A DNA stretch of 64,000 nucleotides from JAAUSY01 sp964526735 (GTDB lineage Bacteria; Chloroflexota; Chloroflexia; Chloroflexales; Chloroflexaceae): the NCBI GenBank assembly GCA_964526735.1, contig CAZGLO010000009.1:1-64000 (forward strand), written 5' to 3'. Below the pieces are notes generated by a model. The model did not search any database and was not told where the DNA came from. It saw nothing but the letters and a program-made list of their open reading frames with translations. Made by a program: the position numbers and the translations under genes. Shown here piece after piece: positions 1 to 6,992 of this stretch (within the stretch, counting starts at the first letter, position 1; every line of letters starts with the position of its first letter).

Positions 1-58
1 TTCCTCCACTGCCGTTCAAACGGCGTGGCTTCCACCGCGCAAGAGTCGGTGAAAGACC
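1..58 (+). other. window edge, possible 3' end of an upstream gene
   Basis: One frame is open from the window edge to a TGA at 50-52, seven bases before the ATG of the LCP gene, so an upstream gene could end here in the same operon. Sixteen codons are too few to identify it. A short inverted repeat (GCCGTT/AACGGC) lies near position 12-25. Confidence 0.2.
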
Positions 59-1708
59 ATGGATTGCACCGAAGCACGCAAACGAATAAGTCAGGGTATC
101 ACACCCAAGTCGTACCCGCCTGACCACGCGCAGCTTGGGTTTCACTTGGCGCGATGCCCCGCATGCCGCGCGCACTACCAACAACGGCAGGAACTTCTTG
201 AGCATCTGCTCTTTGAACGTGCTCCCGCTCCTGCCAAACCAACACCTTCCCCGCAATCTGCCCCCATCTCTGATGATGCAGACGACGAAGATGCAGACGA
301 TGAAGATGAAAAACGCCCATCGCACTCGCCAAACATCGTGTATGGCGTTACGATAGACATTCCTCGTTTCCTGATGACTATCGCCATCTTGTTGGCCATC
401 GCAGTGCCGGTGAGTGGGGTACTTTGGTTTACCACCACCCTGATGCAGGCACACCGCGATGTCTCTGCGATGATTGTGCCAACGGCGGCTCCCTCGGCCC
501 CAATCACTTCCCCGCCTGATGCCCCTAACCAAACTGCTGACCAGGTGGCTCATAACCCTCTTGGTGGTGTTTCTGGTGCATCTTCTGAGCTTGCGGCCTC
601 ATCAGCCCTCACCCCAACGACGGCTCTCTCACACACGTCGAGCCTCCAACCAAACGACAACGCTGGTGAGGAGGCGAGTGCTGACGGCGAGGCAGGGGCG
701 CGGCAACAACCACCTGCTCCCCACATCGACCAACTGCCTGATATCCGCGCTCCCAACGCAAAATCCAATCCCAATCCCAATGCTAATCCCAACGCCAAGC
801 CAACACCCTGGCCAACGATTGAAGGGGGGGACTCGCCAGTAGCGGCTCCTGCCCGCCCGCCCACCGTCAACACGCCTATTCCGGTTCCATCGGTGCCGCC
901 GCCCGCCGGTGATGCGATAACCATTTTGCTGCTTGGCAACGACCGCCGTCCGCAAGAGACGGGCATCCCGCGTACCGACACGATTATGCTGATGCGGCTT
1001 GACCCCAAAGCACAACGGGTAGCGCTCTTCTCGCTGCCGCGGGATATGTGGGTGGAGATACCTGGCTATGGCGCGAATCGCATCAATGCGGCCTATGTGT
1101 GGGGAGAATATTACGGCGCGCCAGGAGGCGGATTGCAGCTAGCACGGGAAACCGTCAGCCATCTGCTGAACATCCCAGTAGATTACGCGATTATGGCCGA
1201 TTTTGAAGGGTTTATTGGGCTGATCGACGCGATTGGCGGGGTGGTGGTGCACGTCGAGAAGGAATTGCACGATTCGGTCTTCCCCACGATGAATTATGGC
1301 TATACGACCGTGCACTTTGCCCCAGGCAGGCAGCTGATGAATGGTGAGCGCGCGCTGACATACAGCCGCATCCGCCACCCTGATAGCGACTTTATGCGCA
1401 CCCGCCGCCAACAAGCCGTCATCGTGGCGATTGGGGAGCGGTTGCAAGAGCGGGGCGACCTCAAAAACCTCACAAGCCTCACGCAAATCACCGGCGCATT
1501 GCGGGGGTTTGTCCAGACGGATATGCCAGAGGAGCGGATTTTGGGGTTGGCGTGGGCATTTCGCAATGTGGATGTCAACACGATAACGCACGTAGGGGTC
1601 AGTTCCGATATGGTGTCGTGGGGGGTGGGCGGTGACCGCTACGCGCTCACCGTCCCGCGTGCAACACTCCAGACGCTGACCGAGGCGTTTCTTGATGGAG
1701 AAGAGTAG
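59..1708 (+). CDS. zinc-finger LCP (LytR-CpsA-Psr) family protein
   Basis: LCP proteins transfer undecaprenyl-linked glycopolymers to the cell wall. The N-terminus (residues 1-50) has a Cys at position 3 and an H-x4-C-x2-C pattern (HLARCPAC), as in the zf-HC2 anti-sigma zinc finger. Then come an acidic Pro-rich stretch, one membrane segment (about 103-128), a low-complexity Pro/Ala/Asn spacer, and the LCP domain (about 285-465). The LCP domain shows the expected motifs: ILLLGNDRR, RTDTIMLMRLDP, LPRDMWVEIPGYG, YAIMADFEGF and the Arg-rich SRIRHPDSDFMRTRRQ. Topology would be a cytoplasmic zinc finger and an extracytoplasmic enzyme. A purine-rich GGTGAAAG precedes the ATG. The LCP assignment is firm. 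The meaning of the zinc finger (sigma-factor sequestration, or a relic) is inference. Confidence 0.9.
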   Translation: MDCTEARKRISQGITPKSYPPDHAQLGFHLARCPACRAHYQQRQELLEHLLFERAPAPAKPTPSPQSAPISDDADDEDADDEDEKRPSHSPNIVYGVTIDIPRFLMTIAILLAIAVPVSGVLWFTTTLMQAHRDVSAMIVPTAAPSAPITSPPDAPNQTADQVAHNPLGGVSGASSELAASSALTPTTALSHTSSLQPNDNAGEEASADGEAGARQQPPAPHIDQLPDIRAPNAKSNPNPNANPNAKPTPWPTIEGGDSPVAAPARPPTVNTPIPVPSVPPPAGDAITILLLGNDRRPQETGIPRTDTIMLMRLDPKAQRVALFSLPRDMWVEIPGYGANRINAAYVWGEYYGAPGGGLQLARETVSHLLNIPVDYAIMADFEGFIGLIDAIGGVVVHVEKELHDSVFPTMNYGYTTVHFAPGRQLMNGERALTYSRIRHPDSDFMRTRRQQAVIVAIGERLQERGDLKNLTSLTQITGALRGFVQTDMPEERILGLAWAFRNVDVNTITHVGVSSDMVSWGVGGDRYALTVPRATLQTLTEAFLDGEE

Positions 1709-1768
1709 ATATATGGACGACAACTTGTATATTCCTGACAAAAAACTGATAGAATAATGAGAGATTAT

Positions 1769-1797
1769 TTGCAACTTTTTCAGACCTGTGCTACACT
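1769..1797 (+). promoter_or_regulatory. putative sigma-A type promoter with extended -10
   Basis: TTGCAA (1769-1774) and TACACT (1792-1797) are separated by 17 bases, and TGC directly precedes the -10. It would start transcription near 1804 and give the NlpC/P60 gene a leader of about 430 bases. Confidence 0.5.
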
Positions 1798-1926
1798 CCC
1801 GTTTCGTACTCTTCCTGTTAGAGATGTTCCACCGTGTTTTGTGGACAGGCGCGAGGTTCCGACAAAGGAATGGTAACGCGTAACAGCCTGAGGACAGCAA
1901 AACTGAGTAGCCAACACCTATTGAAT

Positions 1927-2226
1927 ATGACTACCTATCGTCGTTCCGGCCACACGTCCTATCACGACCAGACGGCCACAGAATGCGATGTGACGTATAG
2001 TAGTACCGTGTTCCAGGGCCGATGTCAGACGGCCACCACGCTCCCAACCGGCACACCCGCCGCGCAAGAGACCAAACCCACCCCGTATGACCATTGTGGG
2101 TATCTGGCACCGTGTACGGTTCTTATACCAATGTGGTCTGACCAGCACCGCCCCGGTTGTCGGGCGTGCAAGGACACACACGTCCTGCGGCAACAAGTGC
2201 TGGGGGTGGCCACCAACCTGAAGTGA
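1927..2226 (+). CDS. doubtful small Cys-containing ORF in the leader of the NlpC/P60 gene
   Basis: A 99-codon reading frame ends at a TGA that lies inside the ribosome binding site of the next gene, which would allow translational coupling. It has several Cys (including C-x2-C, GCRACK) but no clear ribosome binding site, and its composition is not obviously protein-like. The alternative is a non-coding leader. I recognise no family. The 1709-2234 interval otherwise holds only the promoter listed separately. Confidence 0.2.
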   Translation: MTTYRRSGHTSYHDQTATECDVTYSSTVFQGRCQTATTLPTGTPAAQETKPTPYDHCGYLAPCTVLIPMWSDQHRPGCRACKDTHVLRQQVLGVATNLK

Positions 2227-2234
2227 GGTGCTCC

Positions 2235-3938
2235 ATGATAGAGCCAGGATACACGACTCCTGTGTCCCCCATTCGCCAAGATCTCAACGACCTGCAACAG
2301 CGAGCGAGCTATCAGCGCCGCCGGTACCGCAATCTCAACCGGACGGTGGTCGAAGCACGTAACGCGGTGGCGGCATTGTTTGCCACTCCGCTCCGAACCG
2401 TTCGCAAGCTCCCCCCGCGCTACATCTTGCATGGAGTGGTTTCGCTGTTGGTGCCGCTTGCATTGGGGTTTAGCCAACTTTCTACGGTTCCCTGGATACA
2501 GCCATCGCCCACCCAAGCGACGTGGTATGCCGAAAATCCGGCAGAGCTTGGGCCGATTTCGGTGCAGTCGCCCGACGGCGAAATGATCGCCGGAGACCCG
2601 CCATTGGCAGACGAAGATATCCCTATGCCGATTTCGGTCGTCTCCAAGCGTGAAGCATTGGCCCCCGTGGTGGTGTCGGCGCAAGTCTCCTTTGAGACCA
2701 TCAAGCTGCGCAATGGCCCCGGCCTTGAATATGACGACGTGGCCCGCGCCTCCGAAGGAACGCAACTTCAGGTGGTAGGCCGATATGGCGAATGGCTGCA
2801 AGTGCGCGAACACGAAGGCTCGCAAATCTATTGGGTTGCGAGTGAATTGATAGATATCCCTGCGACGGCACTCTATGCGCTGTTTGAGATACCACAGGAA
2901 GATGTTCCTCCCCCGCCCCCGCCCAAAATCGCCAAGATCCGCGAAGATCGGCTGAATTTGCGCGACGGCCCCGGAACCAACTATGTCAGCATGGAGAAGC
3001 TCGAATCGGGCGATACCGTCTCGTTGGTTGAGCAGTATCAAGATTGGTTCCATGTCGCGTCAGACGACTTTGATGGGTGGGTGAAGGCCGATTTTCTCGA
3101 TATCGCCCCTGGCGTGGTTGAGCGGGTGCACATTGCCGACGAAATCCCCGACCCCAACCCTTCGCTTGTCGCGTCGGTGAATGCCTCATCGGTCAACTTG
3201 CGTGGCGGCCCGGGCAAAGAATATCCCAAGCAGGGCAAAGTTAATACGAACACGCAGGTGGATCTGTTGGCGCGTCACAAGGACTGGTTCCGCGTGCAGA
3301 CGAGCGACGGCACAAAGGCGTGGGTTTTCAGCGACCTGCTCAATATGTCGCCGATGGTACGCCGCCGTATCCCCTACACCAACGATATTCCTGCGGTGCC
3401 TGCGCCGGTGCGTGTGGCCCGCGCGACGGGTGGCAATACCGCCGCCGCAACAACAAGCAGCAGTAGCAGCAGCAGCAGCGGGAGCCGGACAGTCGCCGTA
3501 CAAAGCCAATCGAGCAATACCGTACAGCGGCAAAGCACCGCCGCACACGTTCCCGCAAGCGGCGATGTCGCAGGCTATGCGATGCGGTTTGTGGGCTACC
3601 GCTATGTCTACGGCGGGGCAAGCCCAGGAAGTGGCTTTGACTGCAGCGGGCTGACACAATACGTCTACCGGCAATATGGCGTCTACCTGCCGCACAACGC
3701 CGCCGCACAATATAGCACCGCGTATGGCGCTATCGTTGGCGGGATGAGCAACCTCGCCCCCGGCGACTTGATGTTCTTTGCCGGAACAGCAGGCCCAGGC
3801 ATCAGCCACGTCTCTATCTACATCGGCGGTGGGCAGATGGTGCACGCAATGACCCCACGATTGGGTGTGGGCGTGTCGAGCATCTGGGAATCCTATTGGG
3901 TCAGACACTACTACGGTGCCATTCGAGTGCGCCGCTAG
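2235..3938 (+). CDS. SH3b x3 - NlpC/P60 peptidoglycan endopeptidase
   Basis: Predicted secreted or membrane-anchored cell-wall hydrolase, 567 residues. One hydrophobic segment lies at about 65-85 (signal anchor). Three bacterial SH3 domains follow at about 148-215, 232-290 and 310-370, each with the LRxGPGxxY signature (LRNGPGLEY, LRDGPGTNY, LRGGPGKEY). After a Ser-rich linker, the NlpC/P60 domain (about 440-565) carries the catalytic Cys in FDCSGLTQYVY, the His in SHVSIYIGGG and a further VHAM His. NlpC/P60 enzymes of this layout usually cut D-Glu to diamino acid bonds in peptidoglycan stems. The start at 2235 is chosen over an upstream in-frame ATG (2157) because GTGAGGTG sits 5-6 bases before it and the upstream 26 residues look non-coding. 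Confidence 0.9.
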   Translation: MIEPGYTTPVSPIRQDLNDLQQRASYQRRRYRNLNRTVVEARNAVAALFATPLRTVRKLPPRYILHGVVSLLVPLALGFSQLSTVPWIQPSPTQATWYAENPAELGPISVQSPDGEMIAGDPPLADEDIPMPISVVSKREALAPVVVSAQVSFETIKLRNGPGLEYDDVARASEGTQLQVVGRYGEWLQVREHEGSQIYWVASELIDIPATALYALFEIPQEDVPPPPPPKIAKIREDRLNLRDGPGTNYVSMEKLESGDTVSLVEQYQDWFHVASDDFDGWVKADFLDIAPGVVERVHIADEIPDPNPSLVASVNASSVNLRGGPGKEYPKQGKVNTNTQVDLLARHKDWFRVQTSDGTKAWVFSDLLNMSPMVRRRIPYTNDIPAVPAPVRVARATGGNTAAATTSSSSSSSSGSRTVAVQSQSSNTVQRQSTAAHVPASGDVAGYAMRFVGYRYVYGGASPGSGFDCSGLTQYVYRQYGVYLPHNAAAQYSTAYGAIVGGMSNLAPGDLMFFAGTAGPGISHVSIYIGGGQMVHAMTPRLGVGVSSIWESYWVRHYYGAIRVRR

Positions 3939-3997
3939 TTAATGCATAGGCAAGCAGCGAAAACCGGCACACATCGGTACACACGTAAAGGGGGAGT

Positions 3998-5065
3998 ATG
4001 AAAGCACTTGTCCTGAGCGGCGGCAAAGGAACTCGCCTCCGACCAATCACCTATACCAGCGCGAAACAATTGGTGCCAGTCGCCAATAAGCCTGTGTTAT
4101 TCCGTGTTATCGAGGCCATCCGTGACGCCAATATCAAAGACATTGGCATCGTGATTGGCGACACCGGCGACGAAATTCGGCGGGCAGTTGGCAATGGCAG
4201 CCGGTGGGGGGTAGAAATTACCTACATTGAGCAGGATGAGCCTCGTGGCCTGGCACACGCCGTCAAAATTAGCCGTGATTTTCTTGGCGATGAGCGCTTT
4301 GTGATGTTTCTTGGCGACAACTGTATCCAAGGCGGCATCAATACCCTGATCGAGCAGTTTGCCCGCAGTGATTACGATTCGCAGATTGTGCTCAAGGCGG
4401 TGGATGAGCCAGAGCACTTTGGCGTGGCCGAGCTTGATGAGGAAGGGCGCATTGTCCGGCTGGTCGAAAAGCCCCGCGAACCGCTCAGCAACCTGGCGCT
4501 GGTTGGCATCTATATGTTCAATCACCATATCTGGGAGGCGGTCGACTCCATCAAGCCGTCGTTCCGGGGTGAGCTTGAAATTACCGATGCTATTCAGGCT
4601 CTCATCAATAAGGGGCACACCGTCCACCCCTATGTCCACGAAGGATGGTGGATTGATACCGGCAAGAAAGATGACCTACTCGCGGTCAACCGGCTGGTGT
4701 TGGAAGAGCTTGAAAGCGTTATGCACGGGTATGTAGACCGTGATTCGAATATCATCGGCAAGGTGATTATTGAGCGTGGTGCGGAGGTTATCAACAGTAC
4801 CATCCGCGGGCCGGCGGTGATTGGCGAAGATACCCGCATTGTCAATGCGTATGTAGGCCCTTTTACCTCTATTTACCACCATTGCCACATCGAAGAGAGC
4901 GAAATAGAGCATAGCATCGTGCTTGAGGGCAGTACCATCCGCGATCTTCCCCATCGGTTGGAGGATAGCTTGGTGGGGCGTAATGTGGAGATCTCTCGCA
5001 GCCCCTACAAGCCCAAGGCCTACCGCCTGATGCTTGGTGATAATAGTTCGGTTGGGGTGTTGTAG
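3998..5065 (+). CDS. rfbA: glucose-1-phosphate thymidylyltransferase, long form
   Basis: Nucleotidyltransferase making dTDP-glucose from dTTP and glucose-1-phosphate, the first step to dTDP-rhamnose and related sugars. The N-terminal catalytic domain begins with the GGKGTRLRP motif preceded by KALVLS, followed by SAKQLVPVANKP and the FLGDN and EITDAI segments. The C-terminal ~110 residues show hexapeptide-like left-handed beta-helix periodicity (VIIERGAEVINSTI, AVIGEDTRIVNAYVGP), which marks the long StrD-like form of about 355 residues. GGGGG lies a few bases before the ATG. No rfbB/C/D follow, so the rest of the pathway is elsewhere. Related sugar nucleotidyltransferases using UTP or GTP cannot be fully excluded. 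Confidence 0.85.
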   Translation: MKALVLSGGKGTRLRPITYTSAKQLVPVANKPVLFRVIEAIRDANIKDIGIVIGDTGDEIRRAVGNGSRWGVEITYIEQDEPRGLAHAVKISRDFLGDERFVMFLGDNCIQGGINTLIEQFARSDYDSQIVLKAVDEPEHFGVAELDEEGRIVRLVEKPREPLSNLALVGIYMFNHHIWEAVDSIKPSFRGELEITDAIQALINKGHTVHPYVHEGWWIDTGKKDDLLAVNRLVLEELESVMHGYVDRDSNIIGKVIIERGAEVINSTIRGPAVIGEDTRIVNAYVGPFTSIYHHCHIEESEIEHSIVLEGSTIRDLPHRLEDSLVGRNVEISRSPYKPKAYRLMLGDNSSVGVL

Positions 5066-5149
5066 CCTTTTCCTGGCCACCCCTCTCCCATCACCGCTCA
5101 TTTGTTTGACCTCTTTTCTTGTCCTCTCTCCTTTTCCTTCTCTCTTTTA

Positions 5150-5175
5150 GGCGCACTTGCATGGTGTCGTGCGCC
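5150..5175. repeat. perfect 7-bp inverted repeat downstream of the nucleotidyltransferase gene
   Basis: GGCGCAC (5150-5156) and GTGCGCC (5169-5175) are separated by 12 bases. No T-run follows, so it is either a weak terminator or an operator-like site. Confidence 0.4.
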
Positions 5176-5230
5176 ATTTCACAGGTGCCTTGCAGAAGGC
5201 AAAAAAAGTGAATATTCAGTTAAAATTACC

Positions 5231-5284
5231 AGGGTTTTCCCTAGTATTTCTCAGGGTTTTCCTGAGTTTTCTAGGGTTTTCCCT
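5231..5284. repeat. three phased AGGGTTTTCC repeats, each a small hairpin
   Basis: AGGGTTTTCC occurs at 5231, 5253 and 5273, spacing 22 and 20 bases, close to two helical turns. Each copy sits in a short dyad (AGGG-TTTT-CCCT; CTCAGG-GTTTT-CCTGAG; AGGG-TTTT-CCCT). The array lies in the 432-base intergenic region upstream of the CBM48 gene. A regulator binding one DNA face is one reading. Apart from this and the 5150 dyad, the interval is AT-rich with nothing else I can name. Confidence 0.55.
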
Positions 5285-5497
5285 GATTGTTTTAAAAGAT
5301 CGCTTTGTGTTACTGTGAGTCGTGAGGAAAAGAGAATGAGGTGTTGCAAAATGCATCTCCACACCTTTTTCTTTTCGACCTTTTTTCGGCTTACTAGTGG
5401 GATGCATCTCTTGCGCTCGCATATGCTATGGGGCATATGTGCATGCTCATTGGGTTTTTCATTGCAAAGTCGCAACTTATTCCTGTAGGAGTATGCC

Positions 5498-5899
5498 ATG
5501 ATAGAGAAACAACCCGGCCCAGACGGAACTGTACGTGTCACCTTTTCGCTCCCCTCTTCTATTTGGGCAGATACCATTCATTTAGTGGGCGACTTCAACG
5601 ACTGGAACCCCAACGCCACGCCCCTCCACCTCGACGAAAGCACATGGAACGTCACGCTCGACCTTATTGGAGGGCGGCCATATCGCTACCGTTACCTTGT
5701 CAATGGCACAGAGTGGGTCAATGACTGGCAGGCGGATTCCTTTGCCCCCAACGGCAAGGATGGGGAAGATACTATCGTTATGGCGGTGCTGCCGCACGAG
5801 AAAAGTTACCCCGACCTCCAATGGAAAGAGAACCGCTCACGGCTCCCGCTTCGGGTTATCCCGGGAGGAAAGCTTTCAGGTGGCAAAAAGGCTGTCTGA
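5498..5899 (+). CDS. single-domain CBM48 / isoamylase early-set protein
   Basis: 133-residue protein that is almost entirely one glycogen-binding immunoglobulin-like domain (about 10-100), as in the N-terminus of branching enzymes and the AMPK beta subunit. Diagnostic segments are VGDFNDWNP, the LxxGRPYRYRYLVNG strand and WVNDWQADSFAPN. There is no catalytic domain and no signal peptide, so a cytosolic glycogen- or starch-binding adaptor is likely. GTAGGAG lies just upstream of the ATG. The KAS III-like gene follows after 51 bases on the same strand, possibly co-transcribed. Confidence 0.85.
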   Translation: MIEKQPGPDGTVRVTFSLPSSIWADTIHLVGDFNDWNPNATPLHLDESTWNVTLDLIGGRPYRYRYLVNGTEWVNDWQADSFAPNGKDGEDTIVMAVLPHEKSYPDLQWKENRSRLPLRVIPGGKLSGGKKAV

Positions 5900-5950
5900 G
5901 GGCGAGCATGAGCGGGCAGTAGGCGAATAAAGCAGTAGGCACATCCTTAT

Positions 5951-6991
5951 ATGGCGAAAGAGATGGCAGAGATAGCAGAGATGGTTCCTGTTGGTATCAC
6001 TAGCCTCGGTATCTATCTCCCCTCCACCGTGCGCTCCGCAGCGGATATCGCACTGCTCACGGAAATTCCCGAAGACGTGGTCACCGAAAAGCTGGGTATT
6101 CGGTCGGTGTATGTGGCGGGGGAGGAAGATCAGCCGTCGGAGATGGCGGCACATGCTGCCCGTCAGGCGTTGGAGGCGGCAAATGTTTCCGCCACCGAGA
6201 TAGACCTCATCATCTACCACGGCAGCGAGTACAAAGACTATTTTGTATGGTCGGCGGCGGCCAAAATCCAGCATCTGCTTGGTGCAACCAACGCCTATGC
6301 CTATGAGATCTATGCCCTCTGTGCCGGTGCTCCTCTCGCCTTGAAGACCGCCCGCGACCAAATGCGGAGCGACCCTCGCTTACGCAACGTGTTGCTTGTC
6401 ACTGCGGCACGCGAACACGACCTCCTAGACTACACGAGTATGAGTACCCGCTTTATGGTCAATTTTGGCGCTGGTGGGGCGGCCATGCTGCTCCAGCGCG
6501 ACTCCCCCCGCAATCAGGTATTGGAGTCGGCTATCCTCGTTGATGGCAGCCTTAGTGACCACGTGGTGATGCCGGGCGGCGGAAGCCGGTATCCGGCCAA
6601 AGCATCGACTGTGCAAGAGGGGATGCACGTCTTGCAGGTCATCCGCGGGGAGGAAATGAAAGCCCGCCTTGGGGAAGTTTCGTTGCCAAACTTTGTCCGC
6701 GTCATTGATGATGCGGTTACGTCAAGCGGCGCAACCCGTCATGACATCGCCTTCCTCATCATTACCCACATGAAACCCTCATTCCACCACCACATCCTCC
6801 AAGAACTTGGGCTACAACCAGAGCAAGCGCTCTACCTTGACGAATATGGCCATATTCAGTCGGTTGATCAGCCACTTGGCCTCAAGCTTGCCGCCGATCA
6901 GGGACGGCTCCACGATGGAGATTTGGTTGTCCTGGCAGGCGCTGGCACGGGCTATACGTGGAGTGCGACGGCCATCCGCTGGGGGGCATAA
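5951..6991 (+). CDS. KAS III / HMG-CoA synthase-like thiolase-fold enzyme
   Basis: 346-residue member of the 3-oxoacyl-ACP synthase III family. N-terminal GITSLGIYLP and EKLGIRS are typical, the nucleophile is Cys124 in YALCAGAPLAL, and a His is at 273 (IITHMKPS). At the place where FabH has its Asn (GNTSAAS-like), this protein has DEYGHIQSVDQPLGL, so His301 replaces the Asn. That argues against a standard FabH and for a side-branch enzyme acting on another acyl substrate. HMG-CoA synthase itself is not established. The start is uncertain: ATG at 5951 has a poor ribosome binding site and Met11 (5981) is an alternative that gives the more usual N-terminus. Confidence 0.75.
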   Translation: MAKEMAEIAEMVPVGITSLGIYLPSTVRSAADIALLTEIPEDVVTEKLGIRSVYVAGEEDQPSEMAAHAARQALEAANVSATEIDLIIYHGSEYKDYFVWSAAAKIQHLLGATNAYAYEIYALCAGAPLALKTARDQMRSDPRLRNVLLVTAAREHDLLDYTSMSTRFMVNFGAGGAAMLLQRDSPRNQVLESAILVDGSLSDHVVMPGGGSRYPAKASTVQEGMHVLQVIRGEEMKARLGEVSLPNFVRVIDDAVTSSGATRHDIAFLIITHMKPSFHHHILQELGLQPEQALYLDEYGHIQSVDQPLGLKLAADQGRLHDGDLVVLAGAGTGYTWSATAIRWGA

Positions 6992-6992
6992 A

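Noticed and set aside
1805..2234. c-di-AMP (ydaO-type) riboswitch upstream of the NlpC/P60 gene
   Set aside because: The class often controls such hydrolases, but I could not find its conserved core sequences in the leader.
5163..5210. Terminator from the GCCTT/AAGGC hairpin next to an A-run
   Set aside because: On the plus strand the hairpin is followed by A, not T; on the minus strand the T-run comes before the stem.
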